From assembly GCA_045658315.1 (NCBI GenBank), contig JAZOUV010000025.1, positions 1 through 32,187 on the forward strand: a DNA stretch of 32,187 nt. Direction: 5' to 3'. The notes beneath the pieces were generated by a model. The model did no database searches, was not told the origin of the DNA, and saw only the letters and a program-made list of their open reading frames with translations. The stretch is from RGIG1995 sp045658315. GTDB taxonomy: Bacteria > Bacillota > Clostridia > Oscillospirales > CAG-272. This document shows positions 8,305 to 15,868 of the stretch, piece after piece; position 1 is the first letter of the stretch, and every line of letters begins with the position of its first letter. Position numbers and translations under genes: made by a program.

Positions 8305-9684
8305 TTACTTATTTAGTCTACGTGCTATTTCAACCATAATAGCACATTCCATACGCTTTTTGAACAGCTCGCAGCCGTATTTATATACGCCCTTGACCGA
8401 GCCTGTAGAGTGGTAGGCGTTTGCGGCACAACCGCCCGAGCAATAGAGCTTTGCCCAACAGTCGCGGCATTCTTCTCTTGCATATACGTTACAGCATGCA
8501 AATTCGTCCTGCTTTACTTTGTTTGTAACACCGTTCCATATATCACCGAGTTTATATTCTTCCTCGCCGACGAACTGGTGGCATGGATAGAGGTCTCCCC
8601 GGGGAGTAACAGCCATATATTCCGTACCCGAGCCGCAACCCGAAATGCGTTTGTAAATGCAGGGGCCGCCCGTCAGGTCTATCATATAATGATAAAAAGT
8701 AAAGGGATTACCTTCTTTATCTTTTTCGAGCATAAGCTTTGCCAATTCTTCATACTGCTTGAATACTGTGGGCATATCCTCTTCTGTAAGCTCAGATTTA
8801 TCGCCGGGGGCACAAACAACAGGCTCCATACTAAGCTCGGTAAAGCCGAGGTCAAGCATTTGTTTGATATCTTCGAGGAAATCGGGATTAGCGTGTGTAA
8901 ACGTACCACGCATATAGTAGTTTTTACCGCCTCTTGCTTCAACGAATTTTTGAAATTTGGGAACAATTCTGTCCCAGCTTCCGTTGCCCGCGTAGTCAAC
9001 ACGGAAGCGGTCATGTATTTCTTTTCTGCCGTCAAGGCTGAGAACGACATTACTGCATTCCTTGTTTGCCCATTCAATAACGTCATCATCGATAAGCAGT
9101 CCGTTTGTAGTAAGTGTAAAGCGGAAATTTTTGTTGTGTTCTTTTTCAATACTTCTGGCGTAGGCAACAAGCTGTTTTACCACTTCAAAATTCATTAAAG
9201 GCTCACCGCCGAAGAAGTCTACTTCAAGATTTCTTCTTGTTCCCGAGTTAGCGACAAGGAAGTCGAGTGCCTGTTTGCCCACATCAAAGGACATAAGGGA
9301 ACGCTCGCCGTGATATTTACCCTGACTTGCGAAGCAGTATTCGCAGTTGAGATTACAGGTGTGGGCAATATGTAAACAAAGAGCCTTAACAACGCCCGAT
9401 GTTTTTTCTTTAAGTTTACCCGCCATACTTTCAAAAGTGTCAAGAGCAAAGAGCTTGCCGTTATTCTTTAACTGTTCGACCTGCTCATAGCATTCTTCAA
9501 TATCATTAAGGGTTATATTATCCTTGCCGACGTATTTATCGGACATATTTTTAATTATTTCGTTCTTCGTTTCGGTTTCAAAAAGGGAAATAATATCATA
9601 GGCGACATCGTCAACTACGTGAATACCGCCTGAGCATGTGTCAAGGACGATGTTATAGCCATTAAGCTTGTATTGATGTATCAT
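8305..9684 (-). CDS. scfB: SCIFF peptide maturase, radical SAM/SPASM (ScfB)
   Basis: This is the radical-SAM enzyme that installs thioether bonds between cysteine sulfur and alpha-carbons in the SCIFF (six cysteines in forty-five residues) peptide. The N-terminal part (residues 1-95) resembles the peptide-recognition domain of RiPP maturases. The cluster-binding motif CNLNCEYC gives C110, C114 and C117. GGEPL follows near residue 159. The C-terminal SPASM/twitch region is Cys-rich (CGSGTEYMAVTPRGDLYPCHQF, then CCNVYAREECRDCWAKLYCSGGC), consistent with two auxiliary [4Fe-4S] clusters. The length of 459 residues is typical. The start at 9684 has AAGGAG upstream. The precursor peptide gene lies 81 bases upstream with a hairpin between them, the standard SCIFF arrangement in Clostridia. 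Confidence 0.95.
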   Translation of the reverse strand: MIHQYKLNGYNIVLDTCSGGIHVVDDVAYDIISLFETETKNEIIKNMSDKYVGKDNITLNDIEECYEQVEQLKNNGKLFALDTFESMAGKLKEKTSGVVKALCLHIAHTCNLNCEYCFASQGKYHGERSLMSFDVGKQALDFLVANSGTRRNLEVDFFGGEPLMNFEVVKQLVAYARSIEKEHNKNFRFTLTTNGLLIDDDVIEWANKECSNVVLSLDGRKEIHDRFRVDYAGNGSWDRIVPKFQKFVEARGGKNYYMRGTFTHANPDFLEDIKQMLDLGFTELSMEPVVCAPGDKSELTEEDMPTVFKQYEELAKLMLEKDKEGNPFTFYHYMIDLTGGPCIYKRISGCGSGTEYMAVTPRGDLYPCHQFVGEEEYKLGDIWNGVTNKVKQDEFACCNVYAREECRDCWAKLYCSGGCAANAYHSTGSVKGVYKYGCELFKKRMECAIMVEIARRLNK

Positions 9685-9714
9685 TTTTATATGTACTCCT
9701 TATTTTACAGTAAA

Positions 9715-9739
9715 AATGCCGCCAAAAAAAGGCGGCATT
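9715..9739 (-). terminator. Intercistronic hairpin between scfA and scfB
   Basis: A 9-bp perfect stem (AATGCCGCC / GGCGGCATT) with a 7-base loop, followed on the reverse strand by TTTTAC. Placed between the peptide and maturase genes, it would act as a partial terminator so that the peptide is made in excess over the enzyme. Confidence 0.75.
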
Positions 9740-9765
9740 CTATCGGAAAGTTTCAAAAATAAAAC

Positions 9766-9915
9766 TTACTTGCTTTCCTTGTTTTCGCACTGCTGGTTAG
9801 CAATACCGCAACTTGTTTTGCAAGCAGACTGGCAGGAAGTCTGGCATTCGCCGCAACCGCCGTTCTTTGCACTTTCACAAAGATTACGTGTTTCGATAGT
9901 TTCGATGTGTTTCAT
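9766..9915 (-). CDS. scfA: SCIFF ribosomal peptide precursor (ScfA)
   Basis: A 49-residue peptide read by hand on the reverse strand. It starts MKHIETIETRN and has the SCIFF core CGECQTSCQSACKTSC followed by a last Cys, the hallmark of the six-cysteines-in-forty-five family found across Clostridia. Cysteines are C13, C21, C24, C28, C32, C36 and C43. The core six are C21 to C43, and C13 in the leader is extra. ScfB links core cysteines to acceptor residues as thioethers; the biological role of the product is unknown. The start has GGAGGT upstream (AACGGAGGTACCATC), and a near-consensus promoter lies 40 bases before it. It is followed by a hairpin and then scfB. Confidence 0.95.
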   Translation of the reverse strand: MKHIETIETRNLCESAKNGGCGECQTSCQSACKTSCGIANQQCENKESK

Positions 9916-9954
9916 GATGGTACCTCCGTTCAAAAATACACTTTTACGCCGTTA

Positions 9955-9983
9955 ATTATAACACTTTTTTTCGCTAAAGTCAA
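9955..9983 (-). promoter_or_regulatory. Sigma-A promoter for scfA-scfB
   Basis: On the reverse strand, TTGACT (9978-9983), a 17-base spacer and TATAAT (9955-9960). This is close to consensus and implies strong constitutive expression of the peptide. Confidence 0.85.
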
Positions 9984-10040
9984 TAACAATCGGCAGATTA
10001 TGTCGGCACTTATCAAAAAAGTTTTACAAAAAAATAAATA

Positions 10041-10090
10041 AAAAGCTGACAGACCTCTTGAAACTGAGTTTCTAAAGGTTGTCAGCTTTT
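10041..10090 (-). terminator. Terminator at the end of the acyl-CoA operon
   Basis: AAAAGCTGAC (10041-10050) pairs with GTCAGCTTTT (10081-10090), with further inner pairing (ACCT/AGGT and GAAAC/GTTTC). On the reverse strand the stem is followed by TTTATTTATTTTTTT, a good T-rich tail after the dehydrogenase gene. Confidence 0.8.
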
Positions 10091-10162
10091 CGTTTGTCAA
10101 AATGTTTTTGAAAAATGCGGGCTCTTTCACTTGTAATATGAGAAAGAGATATTAATCAAATA

Positions 10163-11011
10163 TTAGTCCCACTTAAATATACCCTGACCTGTCTTCACGC
10201 CCAGACGGCCTGCCGCCACTAACTGCTTGAGATAATGGTGGGGACGATAGCGATCATCTTCCATTCCCTCGTAGATAGACGTTAAACAGCCAACGGTAGT
10301 ATGGGCACCGCCGGTATCAACGATGGATAAAGTACCAACAGGGGCTTGATTAAAGAGTATCCAACATGCATCAATGTCATGCGGATCTACGCCTAATGCC
10401 AACAGTTCCGCACCTTCGTTCTGGGGAAGGGGCATCAAGCGGTTGGAAATGAAACCGCAGGTATCCGGAGCCTTAATGGAGACTTTCTTAATGCTTTCAG
10501 CCCAACGGGATGCAGCAGCATAAGTTTCTTCGGTAGTCTCTAAACCGGGTACCAGCTCCACTAATTTCATAACGGGAACGGGAGAGAAGAAGTGTGTGCC
10601 CATAAAACGACCGGGGTACTTGAGAGCTGTGCCAAGAGTTGTGATGGCGAGAGCAGAGGTGTTCGAGAAAATCAAACAGTCCTTGCTGACTATTTCCTCC
10701 AGTTGCTTCAAAACGTTCAGTTTAATTTCCAAGTTTTCAAACACCGCTTCTACCACGATGTCACAATCGGAAAGGTTGTTGAGGTCGGTGGTATAATGCA
10801 TACGGGAGAGTACTTCCGAAACATACTCGGGAGTAAATTTACCTCTGGCTATCATTTTGTCCATACTGGCCTGAATGATACCCTTTGTGCGTTCAAAAGC
10901 CGCCTCATTTACATCGTAGCTTACAGTCTCATAACCAACTTGGGCATTGATCTGAGCGATGCCGCCGCCCATAAGGCCGGTGCCAATAATACCAATTTTC
11001 TTAAATTCCAT
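10163..11011 (-). CDS. 3-hydroxyacyl-CoA dehydrogenase, intact
   Basis: This NAD(P)-dependent enzyme interconverts 3-hydroxyacyl-CoA and 3-ketoacyl-CoA (HBD/PaaH/FadB-C type). The Rossmann motif is IGTGLMGGGIA (residues 9-19) with VVEAVFE near residues 86-92. The catalytic set is complete: S117/S119 in NTSALA, H140 in THFFSPVPV, E152 in KLVELV and N190 in GFISNR. The C-terminal helical domain ends GRLGVKTGQGIFKWD. The length of 282 residues is typical for the single-function enzyme. An AAGGAGG lies before the ATG and the upstream stop is 12 bases away, so it is translated right after the degenerate paralogue. Ile is mainly ATT/ATC here, unlike the ATA-rich purD-cmk block. The chain length and direction of the natural substrate are not evident. 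Confidence 0.92.
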   Translation of the reverse strand: MEFKKIGIIGTGLMGGGIAQINAQVGYETVSYDVNEAAFERTKGIIQASMDKMIARGKFTPEYVSEVLSRMHYTTDLNNLSDCDIVVEAVFENLEIKLNVLKQLEEIVSKDCLIFSNTSALAITTLGTALKYPGRFMGTHFFSPVPVMKLVELVPGLETTEETYAAASRWAESIKKVSIKAPDTCGFISNRLMPLPQNEGAELLALGVDPHDIDACWILFNQAPVGTLSIVDTGGAHTTVGCLTSIYEGMEDDRYRPHHYLKQLVAAGRLGVKTGQGIFKWD

Positions 11012-11023
11012 ATCCGTGCCTCC

Positions 11024-11731
11024 TTAGTCGTACTTGTAGAAGCCATGACCGGTCTTTTTGCCAAGACGGCCGGCGTTCACGAGTTGTTTAATGAGAGGAC
11101 TGGGACGGTATGCAGGACGGCCGGTTTCTTTGTAAAGAACCGTCAGAATTTCGAGCACACGATCCAGACCAACCTCGTCGGCTAATTGCAGTGGAGGGCG
11201 TTTGATGTTATTACCGTAACGAATTGCGTTGTCAACGTCCACCACGGTGACTCCTTCAGATACCAGGAAGGCACCCATGTTAGAGTACAGGAAGGAAATA
11301 CGGTAGAAAATTCCACCGATAATATCAGGAACTTCTGCCACACGTGCATTGAAGGATTTCAGAATCTCCAACACATTAGCATACACAGCTTCGTCAGTAT
11401 CAAAGGTTTTTGTCAATTCGACATACTCACCGATACAATCATTTTCCATAGTACGAATAGCAACGACTCTTCCTTTGTCTTTTGCATCTTTTGTCATAGA
11501 GCATGCATAATTCAGACTGATGGTTACAGCAATGGGAGCAGATGTTTTTTCTATTAATGCCGCTACTTCTGCCTGACGGCTTTCCAACACCTCATCAGTG
11601 TTCAGGATTACCAGATTGCAATTATCTTGTACATCCTCTACGGAATTCAACAATACCACGTCATGACCGGCTTTTACCGCGGCTTCGCTCAGCAGACGGG
11701 ATCTGGTATTTTCGCCAATGATATAAATCAT
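11024..11731 (-). CDS. Degenerate 3-hydroxyacyl-CoA dehydrogenase paralogue
   Basis: A 235-residue protein related to the neighbouring dehydrogenase but with a decayed or shortened N-terminal half. The glycine-rich Rossmann loop is absent (IIGENTRSRLL instead of GxGxMG). The catalytic His position reads Thr (T94 in AIRTMENDC) and the Asn position reads Tyr (Y143 in GGIFYRISF). The Glu equivalent is kept (E105 in EYVELT). The C-terminal helical domain (about 135-235) is well preserved and ends GRLGKKTGHGFYKYD, like the intact copy. It is an open, uninterrupted frame with an AAGGAG ribosome site, 13 bases after the thiolase gene, so it is probably a kept protein rather than a pseudogene. I infer a partner subunit of the intact enzyme or a binding protein; catalysis on its own seems unlikely. 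Confidence 0.8.
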   Translation of the reverse strand: MIYIIGENTRSRLLSEAAVKAGHDVVLLNSVEDVQDNCNLVILNTDEVLESRQAEVAALIEKTSAPIAVTISLNYACSMTKDAKDKGRVVAIRTMENDCIGEYVELTKTFDTDEAVYANVLEILKSFNARVAEVPDIIGGIFYRISFLYSNMGAFLVSEGVTVVDVDNAIRYGNNIKRPPLQLADEVGLDRVLEILTVLYKETGRPAYRPSPLIKQLVNAGRLGKKTGHGFYKYD

Positions 11732-11744
11732 AGGATTATTCTCC

Positions 11745-12947
11745 TTATCTACGCAAGTTTTCGATTAGTGTGGTTGTTCCGTGTCCTCCGCCGCAGCAAG
11801 AGCTGAACAGACCATAGCGACCGCCGGAACGAGCCAATTCATGCATAGCAAATATGCCGATTCGTGCACCGGATGCACCGTTGGGATGTCCGAAGGCAAT
11901 GGCACCGCCGTTGGGATTCCACTTAGCACGGTCGATCTTGCAACCGGACTGATTTTCCATTTCTTTGATTACGGACAGGTTTTGAGCAGCGAAGGCTTCG
12001 TTACATTCAAATACATCAAGATCCTTCACGGTCAGACCGGCACGCTTCAAAGCCAACATATTGGAGAATGCGGGACCGATGCCCATATAGCGAGGTTCTA
12101 CGCCGTAATCAGCACCTACAACCCAACGTGCAAAAGGCTCATAACCCAATTCTTTTGCCTTTTCAGCAGTCATCATAAGTACAAATGCTGCACCGTCATT
12201 CACTCCTGAAGCGTTGCCCGCAGTAGTGAAACCGTCGGGACCGAGCACGGGCTTCAATCTTGCAAGAGCCTCCAATGATGTGTCGGGACGGAGATGCTCG
12301 TCTGTGTCAAAAATAATGTCGGGCTTATTTTTACCGCCCTTGATGGTAACGGGAACGATTTCTTCCTTAAAATAACCCTTGCTCTGTGCCGCGAATGCAC
12401 GCTGCTGGGACTGGAATGCAAACTCGTCGCACTCCTCACGGGTAATGCCCCACTTGCGAGCCATGGAGTCAGCAACCTCCAACATAGAGATGTCCTGCTC
12501 GGGTATGGGAGCTAAGCTCTGAGGTACTGCGGTGGGAAGAATACTCTTGTAGGGCTCAACACTGCAAGAGAATTTAGCAAAGAACTGGCTATGGGACTCT
12601 ACGCCGCCGGCAATAACAACATCTGCCGCACCGGCAATAATCTTCCATGCAGCATGGTTAATGGAATCGATGGCACTACCGCACTGCATTTCTACCCAGG
12701 AAGCGGTTGTTTCATAAGGCAGACCGCCGAGCTGAGAAATGAAGCGGGCAGGTGCCCAAGTGTTTACGGAGCCGAAAGCACCGCCGCACATTAAGCTGTC
12801 TACTTTTGTTTTTTCCAAAACTTTAGTTTTATCCAACAGACCCTTAACGGCAAGACCGCCCAGATCCACGGGTAAAATGGTTTTCAAAGAGCCGCCGCGT
12901 TTGCCAAATGCAGTACGGACGCCGTCTACAAATACTACTTCTTTCAT
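11745..12947 (-). CDS. Thiolase (acetyl-CoA acetyltransferase family)
   Basis: This is a thiolase that condenses two acyl-CoAs or cleaves a 3-ketoacyl-CoA with CoA. All active-site elements are present: the nucleophile C89 in EMQCGSAID, the histidine in GGAIAFGHPNGASG near residue 355, and the second cysteine in SSCCGGGHG near residue 385. The length of 400 residues is standard. Whether it is a biosynthetic acetoacetyl-CoA enzyme or a degradative one for a longer 3-ketoacyl-CoA cannot be told from motifs. Its position between a type III CoA-transferase and two 3-hydroxyacyl-CoA dehydrogenase genes suggests one acyl-CoA pathway. The gap to the upstream CoA-transferase gene is 23 bases. Confidence 0.93.
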   Translation of the reverse strand: MKEVVFVDGVRTAFGKRGGSLKTILPVDLGGLAVKGLLDKTKVLEKTKVDSLMCGGAFGSVNTWAPARFISQLGGLPYETTASWVEMQCGSAIDSINHAAWKIIAGAADVVIAGGVESHSQFFAKFSCSVEPYKSILPTAVPQSLAPIPEQDISMLEVADSMARKWGITREECDEFAFQSQQRAFAAQSKGYFKEEIVPVTIKGGKNKPDIIFDTDEHLRPDTSLEALARLKPVLGPDGFTTAGNASGVNDGAAFVLMMTAEKAKELGYEPFARWVVGADYGVEPRYMGIGPAFSNMLALKRAGLTVKDLDVFECNEAFAAQNLSVIKEMENQSGCKIDRAKWNPNGGAIAFGHPNGASGARIGIFAMHELARSGGRYGLFSSCCGGGHGTTTLIENLRR

Positions 12948-12970
12948 AATTTAACTAAGCCTCCACAATT

Positions 12971-14122
12971 TTAGTTTGTGTATTCATTAATTTCTTCGGG
13001 ACTCATGCCCAGCAAATCTGACAAGATAGATACATTGTCTTCGCCAAGATCGGGTGCGGGCTTATCCGTAACATAGTCGTGTGCCGAAAAATGTGCCGGG
13101 AATTTTGCGTAAGGAATGGTATCGCAATTCTTTACGGGCAGCTGAATAATATCTTCACGATATTTCAACTGTCTGTCTGCAAGAACATCTGCCCACGTGC
13201 ACACTTTTCCGCAGGTGACATCGTTGGCGGACATAATTTCATCAATTTCAGCAGAAGTACGCTGTAACATCCACAATCTGATTCGTTCTTTTAACAGTTC
13301 ATCGTCGCGAATACGATTATTTACGTCTATATACTGTTCGTCCTGAATAATAGGATCATCAATTATTTCACGCAAACGCATGTACATGGGCTGAGGTCCG
13401 CCGGTGAGAACAACGTAACCGTCTGCGGTTTTAAACAAACCGTTAGGTGAGTCGATCATATATTTCTCGTGTTCGCCGTAAGCAGCGAAGTCAGCCATTG
13501 CCAAAGGCCAAGCACCGACAGACGAGGTCAACATACAGCAATCCACCCACTGACCTTTTCCTGTATTGTTACGGTCATAAAGTGCCAAAAGAACAGACGT
13601 AGCAGCGTTCATACCCATCATAGTATCTGACAACAAATCGGGACCGATATGAAATTCGCCCTCTCCGCCGTTTGCATACAAATGGGAACGATACGAAATA
13701 ATCTGATCGTAGGCGGGGCGTTTTGCATCCGGACCGGACTGACCAAATCCCGTAATGGAAACGAGGATGGCACGAGGGTTAATCTGCTGAATAGTTTCAA
13801 AACCGAATCCCATAGCATTCATAGTTCCTGCTTTGAAATTTTCAACGATAACGTCGCACTTTTCAATCATTTTTCTCAGAATATGCTTGCCCTTATCGCT
13901 GCGGAAATCGATTGTAATACTCTTTTTGTTTCGGTTGTATGCAGAGAAATACAGACTGCTGCCATTTAGAAAAGGACCGCAATGTCTACCTTCATCTCCA
14001 TGTCCGGCTTTTTCAACCTTAATAACTTCTGCACCCATATCTGCAAGAATACGGCAGCATGAAGGGCCGGAGATATATCTGCTCAAATCCAAAACGCGAA
14101 TGTCTTTTAAAATATTATACAT
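12971..14122 (-). CDS. Type III (CaiB/BaiF-family) CoA-transferase
   Basis: Family III CoA-transferases move CoA between two acids without a ping-pong glutamyl ester pool; the Asp nucleophile forms a mixed anhydride. The N-terminus has the family opening VLDLSRYISGPSCCRILADMGAEVIKVE. The candidate catalytic Asp is D166 in PDLLSDTMMGM. The segment NTGKGQWVDCCM also fits the family. The length of 383 residues is normal. An AAGGAG lies before the ATG at 14122. It starts the acyl-CoA part of the region, 38 bases after a strong hairpin, and I see no convincing promoter in the gap. The acid it activates is unknown. Confidence 0.88.
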   Translation of the reverse strand: MYNILKDIRVLDLSRYISGPSCCRILADMGAEVIKVEKAGHGDEGRHCGPFLNGSSLYFSAYNRNKKSITIDFRSDKGKHILRKMIEKCDVIVENFKAGTMNAMGFGFETIQQINPRAILVSITGFGQSGPDAKRPAYDQIISYRSHLYANGGEGEFHIGPDLLSDTMMGMNAATSVLLALYDRNNTGKGQWVDCCMLTSSVGAWPLAMADFAAYGEHEKYMIDSPNGLFKTADGYVVLTGGPQPMYMRLREIIDDPIIQDEQYIDVNNRIRDDELLKERIRLWMLQRTSAEIDEIMSANDVTCGKVCTWADVLADRQLKYREDIIQLPVKNCDTIPYAKFPAHFSAHDYVTDKPAPDLGEDNVSILSDLLGMSPEEINEYTN

Positions 14123-14160
14123 ATAAATTGAGCTCCTTCAGTAATCGTGGTTATTATATA

Positions 14161-14197
14161 AAAACACAACCACCAACCTAGTCGGTGGTTGTGTTTT
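14161..14197 (-). terminator. Hairpin terminator or attenuator between uxaB and the CoA-transferase gene
   Basis: A 14-bp perfect stem (AAAACACAACCACC at 14161-14174 with its complement at 14184-14197), followed on the reverse strand by a T-rich tract (TTTTTATATAATAA). It probably ends or attenuates the iolA-uxaB transcript. The 140 bases between it and the uxaB stop hold no gene I can support. Confidence 0.7.
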
Positions 14198-14338
14198 ATT
14201 GTTAATAGGTATAACGCAACATTTTTAAACGATTTTCGTCATCCGGGCATTTACATTGAGAGCAGAACGTTAGACTGCCCTGCGTACAACGAGCCGACTA
14301 TTCTCGTCTATAAACAAATCCCGGCTGAACGCTCAAAT

Positions 14339-15856
14339 TCAGTTTTCGGCATTTTCAGCAGCCTCTGTAATAGCTGCTTGCATACCCTCTTTTTCAATCT
14401 TGGTCAGTAAACGCTTACATTCATCAAGGAAACCGGGGACGGTAGTCAAATCCACACCCCACCAGTCTTCTTTTGCACAGACAGCTTCTGCCAATTCAGC
14501 CAAAGTATCGTTTCTGTGAGCATAGTAGAATTCCAACACAGCACGGTCATCGTTTATTACGTACGGTTTTCCGTTGCGGTCATTGACAAGACCGTCGTCA
14601 CGAAGCTCGTAGCCGTGATAGAAACAAAGATATGCACAGAAGCCGAGAGTCAAACCTACAGGAACACGTCCATAAGTAGACACGTATTCAAGCAGAGAAG
14701 GAAGTACTCTTGCTTTCCACTTTGACGTGGTGTTCAACGAAATTGCCATCAACTGATGGTCAATGAAAGGATTGTTAAGTCGGTCAAAAATCACACGAGC
14801 ATATTCAAGTAGGTCGTCATTTGTAAACGGAAATTCCTCAGAATAGGGAAGTGTGGGAATAATTTCCTTGTATACTACATTGTGAGCAAAGTCGGCAACA
14901 GCCTTATCCTGCAATGCAAAACGCATAATGTCGTTACCTGCTAAATAAGCAGCCAAAGTAATCGTAGTCTGTACACCGTTCAAGATGCGTACCTTTTCTT
15001 GCTTAAAGGGACGGCAGTCAGGGCATACAATAACAGGAAGTCCGGCTTTTTTGAAAGGAAGTTCATCTTCCAAAAAGGCAGGTCCCTCAATGTACCAAAC
15101 GGCAAATATTTCGCCGGTATCGAGGTTATTATCAACATAACCGTTGTCTGCATTGAGCTGATCTGCTTCAGCACGGGGATAACCGGTTACGATACGGTCA
15201 ACCATGGTGGAGCAGAAAATATTCTTTTCGTTAACCCACGCACGGAAATCGTCGTCCATTGCCCACTGATCTATGTAGCAGTTGACGCAACGACGCAGTT
15301 CATCACCGTTGTGATCAATCAGTTCGCAAGAAAGGAATACCAAACCGGGAGCTTTATTGCCACCCAGTTTGCGATATCTTTCGTAAAGCACCTGTGTAAC
15401 TTTACCGGGGAAGCTGGCTGCAGGTTTGTCGTCAATTTTACAGCTCGGGTCATAGGCGATTCCCGCCTCTGTTGTATTACTTACAACAAATCTAATTTCA
15501 GGATCTGCAGCATAGGAAAGCAGGTCTTCAAAATCCTCGTAAGGGTTGAGTACTTCGGAAATTGAACTGACAATTCTCTTTTCGACGACCTTTTCTCCGT
15601 CCTGAAGACCACGCAGGATTACGGTATAGAGGCCGTCCTGCTCGTTGAGTTCTTTTTTTCTGCCGGCAGCAATGGGCTGTACAACTGCCACTTTGCCGTT
15701 ATAGCCGGCTTTTTCATTTGCCAAATCAAAGAAATAGTCTACAAACGCACGCAAAAAGTTTCCTTCACCGAACTGGAGTACCTTTACCGGAGCCTCCTTC
15801 TGCAGAAAACCGTTGTACTGCATTTCGTCAAGCGTTTTATATGACAATATTTTCAT
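14339..15856 (-). CDS. uxaB: Tagaturonate reductase-like oxidoreductase (UxaB type)
   Basis: This is a member of the long-chain mannitol/fructuronate/tagaturonate dehydrogenase family. The best match by eye is UxaB, which reduces D-tagaturonate to D-altronate with NADH. Family segments include VLQFGEGNFLRAFVDYFFDL (residues 26-45), SNTTEAGI, SCELIDHNGD and STMVDRIVTGYPR. The catalytic lysine K288 and Asn N293 are kept in KVRILNGVQ. The family His three residues after that Asn is replaced by Gln (Q296, codon CAG), which may shift substrate choice. The length of 505 residues is normal. It starts 12 bases after the aldolase gene with AAGGAGG. Its neighbours are inositol-type genes rather than uxaA, uxaC or kdgK, so altronate metabolism is not supported by context. 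Confidence 0.85.
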   Translation of the reverse strand: MKILSYKTLDEMQYNGFLQKEAPVKVLQFGEGNFLRAFVDYFFDLANEKAGYNGKVAVVQPIAAGRKKELNEQDGLYTVILRGLQDGEKVVEKRIVSSISEVLNPYEDFEDLLSYAADPEIRFVVSNTTEAGIAYDPSCKIDDKPAASFPGKVTQVLYERYRKLGGNKAPGLVFLSCELIDHNGDELRRCVNCYIDQWAMDDDFRAWVNEKNIFCSTMVDRIVTGYPRAEADQLNADNGYVDNNLDTGEIFAVWYIEGPAFLEDELPFKKAGLPVIVCPDCRPFKQEKVRILNGVQTTITLAAYLAGNDIMRFALQDKAVADFAHNVVYKEIIPTLPYSEEFPFTNDDLLEYARVIFDRLNNPFIDHQLMAISLNTTSKWKARVLPSLLEYVSTYGRVPVGLTLGFCAYLCFYHGYELRDDGLVNDRNGKPYVINDDRAVLEFYYAHRNDTLAELAEAVCAKEDWWGVDLTTVPGFLDECKRLLTKIEKEGMQAAITEAAENAEN

Positions 15857-15868
15857 CGTAAATCCTCC

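Noticed and set aside
8410..9198. A 262-residue open frame on the forward strand opposite scfB
   Set aside because: It is antisense to a well-supported radical SAM gene, with no domain likeness and no ribosome site.
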